The notes under the pieces are model-generated. The model had not been told where the DNA came from, ran no database searches, and saw only the letters and a program-made list of their open reading frames with translations. 64,000 bases of DNA from Planctomycetia bacterium (GTDB lineage Bacteria > Planctomycetota > Planctomycetia > Pirellulales > Thermoguttaceae), in NCBI GenBank assembly GCA_030527185.1, contig JAUNBF010000001.1, positions 62,001-126,000 of the forward strand, written 5' to 3'. The number at the start of each line of letters is the position of its first letter. Within the stretch, counting starts at the first letter, position 1. Both the position numbers and the translations under genes were made by a program. Positions 9,935 to 18,973 of the stretch are shown one piece after another.

Positions 9935-10945
9935 ATGATGAAAAAACATGGTTTTACATTGGTGGAACTATTGGTGGTCATTGCCATTATCGGGATGCTG
10001 GTGGGACTGTTGCTGCCCGCGGTGCAGATGGCGCGGGAAGCGGCAAGGACCATGCAGTGCAGCAATCACCAGAAACAGTTGGGCGTGGCAGTGCATACGT
10101 ATATTTCGGCCAACAATGAAAAATTCCCGTTTGGTTCCATGCCGAATAAAAATGGAAAGAGTGCTGGAGACGATGCCTTTGGAATTTTCACGCTTCTGCT
10201 CCCCTACATTGAACAGGGGACGTTGTACGAAGAGATTTCGGAAGGTACCGACAATTTTGCGGAAGGTTCGCAATATTCTTACTGGACTTTTGCCAATAAT
10301 ACCACTGCCGGGAAGGTGGTTCGGGATACGCTGATCGATACGTATGTCTGTCCGAGTTGGCCGGATGAATTCATTGTCACCACGGAAAATGGCTATCCTG
10401 GAGCGTTGAGTCTCTATCAGGGAGTTGGCGGGGCGGTTCGTAACAACAGTGAGTACGACAAAAAAGAGGATGATTCTGGCTATTACGAAAAAACCTCCAC
10501 CTGGTGTCGGACTTCGGGGTATGGAAACCTGCCCCGGAATGGAATTTTTGAATATGGGAAAAGTGTCCGAATCGGTGCGGTATCGGATGGAATGAGTAAT
10601 ACGTTCATGTTTGCCGAATTCGTTCAGCGAGACCATACGGGAACGGAAGGGAACGCGAAGTTTCCGGGGAACGTCCGTCCCTGGATTTACGGTGGTTGGG
10701 ATGGTGCGTCGTATCCGTACAAAGTGATTACGGACTACAGTCAGCTCAATTCCAAGGTCACTCGCAATGATGGCGGAAATTACAAGTTCAACTACCTTCC
10801 TTTCGGCAGCCACCATACCGGCGGAGCCAATTTTGGTCGGGCGGATGGAAGTGTCGCTTTTGTTTCCGATCGGATTGACATGAAAGTCTATAAAAATCTC
10901 GCAACCCGTAATGGCGGAGAATCCAACGTCGAGATTGAAGATTAA
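9935..10945 (+). CDS. DUF1559 pseudopilin-like protein (cassette B, second copy)
   Basis: A 336-aa paralogue of its neighbour, with leader MMKKH before GFTLVELLVV and a C-terminal H-x9-DG motif (HTGGANFGRADG). I chose ATG 9935 (adjacent ATG 9938) because it has GGGGA upstream and leaves a proper basic prepilin leader. Reading from 9845 would add about 30 residues ahead of the leader and run through the predicted promoter. It is the only DUF1559 gene in the window that does not directly follow a PEP-CTERM gene. Confidence 0.9.
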   Translation: MMKKHGFTLVELLVVIAIIGMLVGLLLPAVQMAREAARTMQCSNHQKQLGVAVHTYISANNEKFPFGSMPNKNGKSAGDDAFGIFTLLLPYIEQGTLYEEISEGTDNFAEGSQYSYWTFANNTTAGKVVRDTLIDTYVCPSWPDEFIVTTENGYPGALSLYQGVGGAVRNNSEYDKKEDDSGYYEKTSTWCRTSGYGNLPRNGIFEYGKSVRIGAVSDGMSNTFMFAEFVQRDHTGTEGNAKFPGNVRPWIYGGWDGASYPYKVITDYSQLNSKVTRNDGGNYKFNYLPFGSHHTGGANFGRADGSVAFVSDRIDMKVYKNLATRNGGESNVEIED

Positions 10946-11142
10946 CGTTGGCCTGATTTCTTTTACCCCCCTGCTTTTTTGTGGGGGGGAACTTCTCTTC
11001 GTGCTGGAACCCATCCATTTCCCACCCTTGGGGAGAGATTGGGAAGTGGTAAGTCTGTTTTTAGTGTGGAAATACCCCCATCTGTCTGCCAGCAGCCCCC
11101 GGTGAAAGAGGGAAATTGAGAGGCACAGGAAGTGGCGTACAC

Positions 11143-11177
11143 AAAAAAACGAACGGGAGACAATTCCCCCGTCCGTT
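11143..11177 (-). terminator. Intrinsic terminator after the Fn3 protein gene
   Basis: On the minus strand a GC-rich stem (AACGGACGGGGGA paired imperfectly with TCTCCCGTTCGTT, 4-base loop) is followed by a run of seven T. It lies about 30 bases beyond the stop at 11209. Confidence 0.7.
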
Positions 11178-11208
11178 GGATAAAAGGATACCGAGAACTC
11201 AGCCAGCT

Positions 11209-14200
11209 TTAGGCAAGCAGAGCTTCCAGTTTTTCTTCCATCATTTCTTCCAAAACCGCGTCGATTGCCCGGGTACGAATCTGGGCTGTTTCGGTAGCAT
11301 TATCTTTACCATTGTCGGAAAGAGCATTTTCATCCTTTTCCACCGGCAGTTCTCCACGGATAATCTTCACGAAATTCTCGTGATATACCACCTTCTTGTC
11401 GCCGTAGAAACTCTTGCCATCGTTGACCAGTGCCATCCAGGCTCGGTCGCCCAGAGTGGCTTCACCAAGTCCATCGAAGTTGGCGTAACTGTTTGTCTTG
11501 CCGATTTCCTTATCGAACTCAGTATTGTCACCACCATCGAAATCAATGATACCATTGTCATCCAAGTCACCGGGAATGGCATAAATGTCCGTTCCGAGGT
11601 TCTCTTGGTTGAACACAAACGCATCCTCGACAAAGGTTTTGTTCCAATCGACCAAGTTCTCATTTTGCGGAGTCAAGAGCAGTCGGCCTACGAGCGTGAC
11701 ACCTTCAGGATTCTGGAAACCTTGCGTTGCGGTAAGTGTGCCAGAGCCATTTTCCAAAATTTCTGCGAAAATTCCTTCCAGGAAATAGTCGGTTTTGACG
11801 GTATAACCACCATTCACACCATCCACAGCTTCGATGAGAATCGTGAGACTGCGTCCGGGAATCAAGCCGGAAAGGTCTTCCGACCAGATTTCGAGATAGA
11901 CATCCATCCATTCATCGACCCACTCTTCCGATTCTGGAATCGAGGTTGTTCCTTCGGGAGATGGTTCACGACGAATGACACCGACCAGGTTGACATCGGT
12001 GGTAATGCTGGCTTCGGCGGACGGCAGGGAATCGGTGTAGGAAACATCATCACCCAGTGCGGTTACGCGGAAAGTGTAAACCCCTTTCAATTCCTCTTTG
12101 GAACTCCAACTGGTACCAACTTCCTCAGAAACGGTTTCCCAATCGCCATCGCCCGTTTTCCATTCCAACAGATAACCACTGGCATTCTCAATGGCGTTCC
12201 AGTTGACTACAATTCCATCAGCCACGTTATCGTAGGTAAACGTGATTTGAGGAGCCGCCAGTTGAGCTTTTTCCGTGGTTTCTGCCAGTGTGGCCGCGGT
12301 GGAATTGGTGAAAAACTCTTGTTCGGGATCGGCATTGGCGACGACCTGGAAATTAACGGTAGTACCGGGTTGCGTTTCGTAGGTGTAGGTGGTTTCTGTA
12401 CCTGTCCAGACTTCCGTTGGCTCGCCGTTTTCATTTACCACGAAAACGGTATAGCTGACCGCATTTTCAACCGATTCCCAGTTCAGTGTGATCGATTCGG
12501 AACCATTGACGGTACCGTCCAGGGTAGGTGTGGGCAGTGCGGTGGCCTCTTTTGTCGTTACCGTTTTTGTATCCGAAGCCAAAGAATCGACAAACTCGCC
12601 ATCCGCAGCCGCAAGGGCGGTGACGCGAATTTCGTAAGTTTTGCTGGACTCCAGATTTTCCAGTAAGTGAGTCACAGAATTCGACAGTGTTTGCGTTACT
12701 ACAACCTGTGACCAATTTTCGGTTTCCGCAATACGATATTCCAGCAAATAACTTTCCGCATTGTCAATCGGCATCCAGGCCACATCCACTTTGCGGATTC
12801 CAGTGAGCGTGACGAACGGTTCAGGAGTTGCCAAAACGCCTTTCGTGGCCACCGTTACGGTATTCCACGGCGAATCGACCGACGTGTCTGTAATTCCCTC
12901 CGCCATCACACGGATGTTATACTGCGTGGCGGGAGTTGCGTCGGAAATCGTGAAGATGTTTCCTGCCAGCGTGGCCGTTTCCCATGTTGTTTCGCCAACT
13001 TTTTGGTATTCCACCACGAAACTGGTCACATTTTCCATCGGCGTAATCGTACCGGAAATATCCGTATCTGTCCGTTTTACGATTTCCCATTCAGGAGCCT
13101 GAAGTTGAATCCAGGTTTTGACGGTCTTTGTCGTAGCTTTGGAAGAGACGCTGGCTCCCTCGACACCATTGGCAACGACGGTGATGGTGTAGCTTGTATC
13201 GGGTGTGAGGTTTTCAAACGTGTGAGAAAGCGTATCCGCACTCACCTCTTGCGAAATCGGTTCCGAATCTTCTCCTTGAATGATGAGTGTGTAGCCGCCC
13301 GCATTGTCAATCTTATCCCACGAAATTTCAATGGTTTGCGTTCCCGTAACCGTTGCGGCCAAGCCAACAGACAGAAGTTGTTCGAGCGTTCCACTGTCGA
13401 CGACCGTACTCCAAACAGAATTTGCCGATTCATTTGCCTGTCCCAAAGCACGTACCTTGAACCAGATGGCTTGAGTTTCGGGGATGTCCACCCCTTCCGT
13501 AAACGTGGCGGTCAGCGTTTCTGAATTATATCCCAAATCCTCCCATTCGCCATTTTCCGACAGTTTGTATTGCACTTCATAACCGCTGGAATTGGGTACT
13601 GCGTCCCAGGAAATGGAAACGGAGTTGGTCGTCCGTTCTCCCAGCGTGACGACCGGAGCGGAAAGCTGTATCCATGTTCGTTCTTCAGCCGTTCCCGCAT
13701 CGGAGGGGGTGAACTCTTCACTGCCCGTTTCGGGATTGGCAACTACGGTAAATACATAAAACGTATCCTGTGTCAAACCACTGATATTCCATTGTGTTGG
13801 GATTTCCGTATCCCGTTCAATGGTGACATTGGCAGGTGTTTCTGAACCTTTCACAAAACACTCAACGGTATAGGCGGCGGCACCATCGATCAAAGTCTCT
13901 ATTGTCAGCGTGACGGTCGTCGGACTGGTGGCGGTTGCCGAAACTACTGGGGTGGCCAGTTGTTGCATCGTCGTCAGTGTAACCGTATTCGACCAGTCAG
14001 AATCCAGAACGGAGTCTTGACCAAGAACTTTGATCTGGAAATCGTATGTCACACCTTCCGGCAATTGATTTAACGTGAATGAGGTCGTTTTCCCCAGAGA
14101 AACGGAGTCCCAGTTATCCGAGTCCGTGGCTTTGTATCGCAATGTATAACCTTTGAAGGTATCCAATGTCTGGGAATCACCGTTCCAAGTGACCGTCAAC

Positions 14201-16656
14201 GAATCATCGGTACATTTTCCTGGTTCCAGTGCAATGTCACCTAACTGGGAAGGTGTTGTGATGGTGGTTGTGGCATACCCCGATTCCTTATATTCCTCGG
14301 AACCATTGGCTTTCAGGCGAAATTCATAGGATGTGCCCAATTCCAGTACAATATCCCGATAGGAATTATAATTCGTAAGTTCGTTATAATTGCTGGAGCC
14401 GAGCGAAAGCGGTATCCAATCTGTTCCTTCCTCTTTGACGCGATATTCCAGCGTATAACCATTGGCATTGGGAACGTGGAGCCAACTGACATCTGCCGTT
14501 TGGGGAGAAATAAGAAGGTACGTGACTTCCATTTCAGGGGTAGCTAATTGAATCTGTGTTTTGGCGGTGGCGGAAGCCCAATTGGAATTGTAGTAATCGA
14601 GATTGTCGCCAAGTGCCATGACTTCAAAGGTGACGGACGTTCCTTCCGCAAGGCCATCTACCGTGAAGGTGTAACCACCTTCGCCAAGCGAGGGCATACC
14701 TTCTTCGGAAACGGTTGTCCAATTTTCGGAATCGCCGATTTTGTAGTGTAATTGATAACCGCTAGCACCTTCCACTGGTTGCCAGGTGACGACGACTTCC
14801 GAGAGCGAGTTTTCGCCATACGTCGCACTCACTTCCGGGGCGGCCAGAGCAACGGCTTGCGACTCAATGGCACCGATTTCCACCGTGCCGTGGTTGATTC
14901 GGTCGTTGCCGAGGGCATCTTTTTCAATGCCAGCTACCAGTTCATTGTTTCCAGCATTGACAATGGTCGAATCGAGATACATACGGTAATCGTAGTCCGT
15001 GAATATTCCGGTGGAAGCATCGTATGCAGGGAAAATTTCTTCCAGTTCGGCCAAATCTTTCACGAAAAGGTTGTTTCCGCAATCGACCACCACTCCACGT
15101 TCGGGAAGGATGTAACCGCCGTTGCCATCGAAACGCCCTTCTTTGCCTTCAAATTCTTTGAGATTGTTGCCGATGTAAAGAATGCTGTTGGAGACGTTGA
15201 CATTGACCAACTGCGTACTTCCACGTTCGGCATAAACTTCGTCCAGAAGCGTTCCGTTGACGATGTTGAAGGTGGAAATGCCAGTCAGGAGGCTGTAAAC
15301 GTGCGTTTCACTATCCACCAAATCGGCAAACAGTTCGTCCGCTTCCACCGTGGCCTGATTGTTGTAAATCAGAGCGTTGTAGAGCGTGATTTCGTTGGAA
15401 ACTCCACTTTCCACAAATGTATTATCCCAAATTCCCGCAAATACGGCCATCAAATCTCCACTGTCCGTTTTGGCGGTCAGATGGTTTTCCGTAATGATCA
15501 GTCCATCCGCACGAAGCGACACACCCAGACCGTTGGCAATGGCACTGAAATTGAGGAAATTGTCCTGATATTCAGACGTTGCGCTAATCTCATTTTGAGC
15601 AAATGCCACGGACTGAAGCTCCAGCGTATTGCTGTTGCGAATGAAGGAGGAACCGTTGAAGTAAAAATCAGAATCGTAGTAGGAGTCCACTTCCCAATTC
15701 ATCGTAATTTCGTGAAAATCACTGTTCGTTATCTCCAGCGTTCCCCAGTTGTCCACCAGGACGTTGACCCCTTCATAATCCCCGGTAAAGAGCGAGTCGG
15801 CAATCGTCATGGACTCGTAGTTTTCTACCGTGGTTCCGTCGAAAGTCACCTCTCTCAGCTCCACCATTCCATCATTATCCACGAACAATCCCTGCAACGT
15901 TACCCCGGAAATGGTCATTTCCGACTCCGAAGTAAGGATGAAACCATAGAAATTATCTCCATCGTCAATCGTTACTTCGCCGGAAATAGTAATGCCTTTG
16001 TCAATTGTCAACATCCCTGTCAGCGTGATCGTATCCACTTCGTCGGCAAAGAGAATCGTTTGCCCTTCTTCCGCAAGTTCAATCGCTTCCCGCAGAGAGG
16101 TCGTGTCGTCATCATTGATTGCGTCGTCTTCCGCCGTGACCCAAATCACGTTTTGGACGGTGGGAGTCTCGAATTCAGGGTTGCTTTCCTGAAGTTTACT
16201 GAAATCAATGCTGTTTTCAGAAGCCAGAATGGTGACTTCTTTCATGCTATTCGCCAATTCGGAGTTCGCAATCTCTATTTTGCCGATTCCTTCTGCCAGA
16301 AGAATCTTTTTCCCCGTTTGTTTGGCCAGAACAATCGCTTCTCGCAGAGACGTTTTGCCGTCTGCGGCATCGGTGGTATCGTCTGCGGTATCGACAATGA
16401 TGAATTGCTCTTTAAGCAACTTCCCTTTGCCGGTCGGAGTCGTCAGACTGTCGGCAATATTTTGTTTCTCCGCCGGGCTGTTGTCGAGTGTATCCGCCGA
16501 GAAGAGTGCGGGAACGGCATCCTCTTCCGTATTTTCGGTAGACCAAGTGTTTACCGAGAGCAAATTTCTCTGTTCCAGTGATTCCAGTCGCAGGTTGCGT
16601 GAGCAAGACAAACGATAGGTGTTTCGTTTCTGATTGAATGTTCCTCTGAATGACAT
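11209..16656 (-). CDS. Giant LEPR-XLL surface protein with beta-helix and ten Fn3-like repeats
   Basis: An 1815-aa protein. Residues about 23-33 (RLESLEQRNLLS) match the planctomycete LEPR-XLL N-terminal motif, found on very large exported proteins without a classical signal peptide. Residues about 60-600 contain two TSLREAI segments and a pectin-lyase-like right-handed beta-helix. From about 602 to 1555 run ten repeats of 90-100 residues in fibronectin-III style, each opening with a phrase such as QLATP and holding W-x-(P/A)-(V/I)-x-N-A-x-x-Y. A Ca-binding, dockerin-like stretch (GDLDDNGIIDFDG) lies near residue 1695. The start has GGAGG upstream. An adhesin or structural role is inferred from architecture. 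Confidence 0.85.
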   Translation of the reverse strand: MSFRGTFNQKRNTYRLSCSRNLRLESLEQRNLLSVNTWSTENTEEDAVPALFSADTLDNSPAEKQNIADSLTTPTGKGKLLKEQFIIVDTADDTTDAADGKTSLREAIVLAKQTGKKILLAEGIGKIEIANSELANSMKEVTILASENSIDFSKLQESNPEFETPTVQNVIWVTAEDDAINDDDTTSLREAIELAEEGQTILFADEVDTITLTGMLTIDKGITISGEVTIDDGDNFYGFILTSESEMTISGVTLQGLFVDNDGMVELREVTFDGTTVENYESMTIADSLFTGDYEGVNVLVDNWGTLEITNSDFHEITMNWEVDSYYDSDFYFNGSSFIRNSNTLELQSVAFAQNEISATSEYQDNFLNFSAIANGLGVSLRADGLIITENHLTAKTDSGDLMAVFAGIWDNTFVESGVSNEITLYNALIYNNQATVEADELFADLVDSETHVYSLLTGISTFNIVNGTLLDEVYAERGSTQLVNVNVSNSILYIGNNLKEFEGKEGRFDGNGGYILPERGVVVDCGNNLFVKDLAELEEIFPAYDASTGIFTDYDYRMYLDSTIVNAGNNELVAGIEKDALGNDRINHGTVEIGAIESQAVALAAPEVSATYGENSLSEVVVTWQPVEGASGYQLHYKIGDSENWTTVSEEGMPSLGEGGYTFTVDGLAEGTSVTFEVMALGDNLDYYNSNWASATAKTQIQLATPEMEVTYLLISPQTADVSWLHVPNANGYTLEYRVKEEGTDWIPLSLGSSNYNELTNYNSYRDIVLELGTSYEFRLKANGSEEYKESGYATTTITTPSQLGDIALEPGKCTDDSLTVTWNGDSQTLDTFKGYTLRYKATDSDNWDSVSLGKTTSFTLNQLPEGVTYDFQIKVLGQDSVLDSDWSNTVTLTTMQQLATPVVSATATSPTTVTLTIETLIDGAAAYTVECFVKGSETPANVTIERDTEIPTQWNISGLTQDTFYVFTVVANPETGSEEFTPSDAGTAEERTWIQLSAPVVTLGERTTNSVSISWDAVPNSSGYEVQYKLSENGEWEDLGYNSETLTATFTEGVDIPETQAIWFKVRALGQANESANSVWSTVVDSGTLEQLLSVGLAATVTGTQTIEISWDKIDNAGGYTLIIQGEDSEPISQEVSADTLSHTFENLTPDTSYTITVVANGVEGASVSSKATTKTVKTWIQLQAPEWEIVKRTDTDISGTITPMENVTSFVVEYQKVGETTWETATLAGNIFTISDATPATQYNIRVMAEGITDTSVDSPWNTVTVATKGVLATPEPFVTLTGIRKVDVAWMPIDNAESYLLEYRIAETENWSQVVVTQTLSNSVTHLLENLESSKTYEIRVTALAAADGEFVDSLASDTKTVTTKEATALPTPTLDGTVNGSESITLNWESVENAVSYTVFVVNENGEPTEVWTGTETTYTYETQPGTTVNFQVVANADPEQEFFTNSTAATLAETTEKAQLAAPQITFTYDNVADGIVVNWNAIENASGYLLEWKTGDGDWETVSEEVGTSWSSKEELKGVYTFRVTALGDDVSYTDSLPSAEASITTDVNLVGVIRREPSPEGTTSIPESEEWVDEWMDVYLEIWSEDLSGLIPGRSLTILIEAVDGVNGGYTVKTDYFLEGIFAEILENGSGTLTATQGFQNPEGVTLVGRLLLTPQNENLVDWNKTFVEDAFVFNQENLGTDIYAIPGDLDDNGIIDFDGGDNTEFDKEIGKTNSYANFDGLGEATLGDRAWMALVNDGKSFYGDKKVVYHENFVKIIRGELPVEKDENALSDNGKDNATETAQIRTRAIDAVLEEMMEEKLEALLA

Positions 16657-16679
16657 CGGTTTCCTCCATGATGATGATG

Positions 16680-16919
16680 TTAAAAAATTACTATCGTTGA
16701 GGGAGTATAGTTGACTTTTGAAAACAAGGCAACGTCAATCTTGAATCTTTTTTGAGAAAAAACAGGGATTTTTTCAAAAAAACAGATTTTGTGGTGTAAA
16801 ACGCAAAAAATGCAAAATTTAGGTTGCTTCGTTAGAGCTTTTCTAAAAACGATACTCCTTCCAAATTGGGATTCCCTTAAAACAATAGGCCTTGACATCT
16901 TTTCAGACGTAGCCTTCAT
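16680..16919 (-). CDS. Possible small protein of unknown function
   Basis: A 79-aa reading frame beginning MKATSEKMSRP, with a very strong AGGAGG five bases ahead of ATG 16919. Its Shine-Dalgarno overlaps the stop of the 26-codon frame upstream. The sequence is basic with an FCIFC motif and matches no family I know. Its 3' end runs into the leader of the giant Fn3 gene. It could equally be decayed sequence; the ribosome site is the main support. Confidence 0.3.
   Translation of the reverse strand: MKATSEKMSRPIVLRESQFGRSIVFRKALTKQPKFCIFCVLHHKICFFEKIPVFSQKRFKIDVALFSKVNYTPSTIVIF
16704..16732 (-). promoter_or_regulatory. Possible promoter of the Fn3 protein gene
   Basis: On the minus strand: TTGCCT (16732-16727), a 17-base spacer, TATACT (16709-16704), about 45 bases ahead of the start codon. 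A moderate match. Confidence 0.35.
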
Positions 16920-16928
16920 GACCACCTC

Positions 16929-17009
16929 CTACCGAGAGGGGCGAACGACACGAGGCACTGCCAGGCAGCACCAACACCCAAACAACTCCGACGGACGGAA
17001 TTTCTTCAT
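16929..17009 (-). CDS. Possible 26-aa peptide
   Basis: A short frame, MKKFRPSELFGCWCC through PSR, with GGAGA ahead of the ATG and a stop that overlaps the Shine-Dalgarno of the next small frame. It contains a CWCC cluster. No homologue comes to mind. Support is only the ribosome site and the tight coupling. Confidence 0.25.
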   Translation of the reverse strand: MKKFRPSELFGCWCCLAVPRVVRPSR

Positions 17010-17084
17010 TAGATTCTCCTTGAAACAAATCTTAACCGGATGAAATGACATGACTTGGAGCCAAAAACTCCAGAGGTCGACAAC

Positions 17085-17165
17085 AAACAAAAGAAAACCT
17101 CTCCCAATGGGATGGGCTTTATGGGGTGATTCTGAAAAACTTAAGTAGATGGAGTATATAAGAGT
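17085..17165 (-). repeat. Partial copy of a dispersed intergenic repeat
   Basis: On the minus strand this stretch (tatactccat, ctacttaagtttttc, then a GGGAGAGG palindrome and ttttcttttg) resembles 56535-56600. The match is imperfect, with an indel around the palindrome. Confidence 0.4.
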
Positions 17166-17230
17166 ATAGAAAGACAGAATTTTGGCTTGACGAAAATATT
17201 CCTGCCGAATATTGAGAAATAATAGGCTGT

Positions 17231-17290
17231 CTAATCTGCCCTCCCCCCGTATTTTAACACGGAAGGGTGAAAATAAATTGCAAAATTCAT
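17231..17290 (-). CDS. Possible 19-aa leader peptide
   Basis: Starts MNFAIYFHPS and ends after a G6 stretch. AGAGGAG precedes the ATG by six bases, and a consensus promoter lies just upstream. No intact gene follows in frame, so this may be a leader peptide or the start of a decayed gene. Confidence 0.25.
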   Translation of the reverse strand: MNFAIYFHPSVLKYGGRAD

Positions 17291-17318
17291 AACAAACTCC
17301 TCTGGATAAATCATCATT

Positions 17319-17347
17319 ATTGTACCAGGACAACAATCAATTGTCAA
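17319..17347 (-). promoter_or_regulatory. Sigma70-type promoter with no large gene behind it
   Basis: On the minus strand: TTGACA (17347-17342), 17-base spacer, TACAAT (17324-17319). The transcript would run through three very small frames, and possibly on to the Fn3 protein gene 650 bases away. Confidence 0.6.
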
Positions 17348-17401
17348 TAGGAATTTTAAAATTTTTATTTGTCATTCGTTCATCATGGGGTAATCCCAAT
17401 T

Positions 17402-18280
17402 TCATGTATCCGCTCGTTGCGTCCGCATGTACCACAGAGGAGGGACGGGAATGGAATTTTCCGCATTTTCTTGAGGATAGGACGTTTCCGCCTGAAGATC
17501 CCACGTGCGCATTTCCTCACACCGAAGGTGATTGGTGCGATCGAGATGAAGCGGCGTGACGACGATCTGGTTTTGCCGCAAAACGTTCATGTCGGTCAGG
17601 CATTCCGGGCGTCGCGGGCGTGGATTCGGCACGAACCAGTAATAACGCCTGCCAAACGTGTCCATCCGGGATTCCAACTGCGTGCCATAGGGAGTGGTGT
17701 CCATCGGTGCGATGAAAATCGGCGGATTTTCCACCTCCAACGATTCGGTCGGCATATTAATATTGTATATGTCGGCGACGGGATTGCCGCAAACATCGAA
17801 ACCGGAAGGATTTTCCGCGATTTTGGCCAAAATCTGAACGATCAGGTTTTTCGCAATCGTGGCCGCGCGGGCAAAATGGGGATTGGGCGTATCTTCCACC
17901 GAAAGTGCAAACGAAGGAATCCCGAAAACACCACCGTCGAAAGCGGCTCCCAGCGTCCCGGAGTAGAGAATGTTCGTCCCGCAGTTCTGTCCCCAGTTGA
18001 TCCCGCTGACAATCAGGTCTGGTTTTTGCGGACAAATGGCGTTGACACCGATTTTCACGCAGTCGGCTGGCGACCCTTCCACTCCCCAGCCCCAACGCTG
18101 GTCGTCGATGAAAACGTCCTTGACGATCAACGGGGTACGGAATGTCAACGATTGACTGACGCCACTTTGTTCGACCGCCGGAGCTACGACGTAAACCTCG
18201 CCCAGCGTCTCCAATTCGTGACGAATAGCCGCCAGACCGGGGGAAAAAATACCGTCGTCGTTGGTCAACAGGATTCGCAT
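17402..18280 (-). CDS. surE: 5'/3'-nucleotidase SurE
   Basis: SurE dephosphorylates nucleoside monophosphates and acts in stationary-phase survival. The 292-aa protein begins MRILLTNDDGI, whose paired aspartates bind the metal. Further family segments are visible: VAPAVEQSGVSQS, GSPADCVK, and the metal-binding asparagine region SGINWGQNCGTN. It is 30-40 aa longer than the Escherichia coli enzyme at the C-terminus. It stands alone on its strand, between the small-frame region and a decayed acyltransferase. Confidence 0.92.
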   Translation of the reverse strand: MRILLTNDDGIFSPGLAAIRHELETLGEVYVVAPAVEQSGVSQSLTFRTPLIVKDVFIDDQRWGWGVEGSPADCVKIGVNAICPQKPDLIVSGINWGQNCGTNILYSGTLGAAFDGGVFGIPSFALSVEDTPNPHFARAATIAKNLIVQILAKIAENPSGFDVCGNPVADIYNINMPTESLEVENPPIFIAPMDTTPYGTQLESRMDTFGRRYYWFVPNPRPRRPECLTDMNVLRQNQIVVTPLHLDRTNHLRCEEMRTWDLQAETSYPQENAENSIPVPPLWYMRTQRADT

Positions 18281-18406
18281 AAGTCACTCCTGAAATGAGG
18301 AACCGGATGAAATGGAGACACCATACTGAAAACATATCCCCTGATTATACCATTTCTAAAGATTTTTTCCAGTGACGGCGGCAAATTTTTCAAATTCCCC
18401 AACCTT

Positions 18407-18857
18407 TTACACGATCCATTTTCCAATCCCAGGAATTTTTCGCAGACAAAGCGTGGCGGTAAGACTACAGCCAAAAATCACCACGGCCAGGAACGGAATC
18501 CAATACCATGGGTTGGAAAGTTCTTCCGGTAATTCCCAGCAAACCAAGAAGACGAAAAAAGAATATATGCACAAGGTAAATCCCAAATACCTGCGTGGCA
18601 AGAAAAGAGAGAATCTTCTGAATGGATTCGGGAAATGGGATTGGGGAGACCCGTTTTGAGAAAAAGGTAAAAATTGCAACAGAAACCAGCACCACATTGA
18701 AAGAAGATTCCCTGTGGAACATGGCGGTTCCATGCCCTGCCGCAATCGAACTGTACCACGTCCCGCAAAAGGTTACGGCCAGTCCTGCCATTCCCATCAT
18801 ATAAAGGAGCAAATATCCACCTTCTTTACACAAAAAACTTATTCTATTACACTCCAA
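18407..18857 (-). pseudogene. Acyltransferase-3 (OafA-like) C-terminal remnant
   Basis: Only about the last 150 residues of an integral-membrane O-acyltransferase remain. They include the family-typical FGIYLVHIFF segment followed by a last transmembrane helix (IPFLAVVIFG) and a short basic tail. The two halves are in different frames; the shift lies at a run of six A around 18554-18559. The N-terminal part with the catalytic histidine is missing. A sequencing indel could explain the frameshift but not the missing N-terminus. Confidence 0.6.
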
Positions 18858-18900
18858 TTTTCAAAAAAGTCAACCCCCAGTAACAAAAAAGGCGAGAAAT

Positions 18901-18942
18901 CCCCTCCTTCGGAGGAGTATGGCTTTAGCCGGGGGAGGGGGG
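18901..18942 (+). repeat. REP-like palindromic element
   Basis: CCCCTCC, TTCGGAGGAG, GGCTTTAGCC and GGGGGAGGGG occur in sequence, giving nested palindromes. A related element with GGAGGGAGG and GCTTTAGC lies at 40905-40940. Confidence 0.5.
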
Positions 18943-18973
18943 CACATCCGTTTGCCTTGCTCGACCGGATGGT

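Noticed and set aside
10966-10989. C6/G7 hairpin after the second cassette-B DUF1559 gene as a terminator
   Set aside because: The stem is all G-C but there is no T run after it, and the loop is T-rich; too weak to call.
11116-12666. Long plus-strand open frame opposite the Fn3 protein gene
   Set aside because: It is antisense to a protein with clear domain repeats, has no ribosome site or known motif, and its low-complexity composition mirrors the opposite strand.
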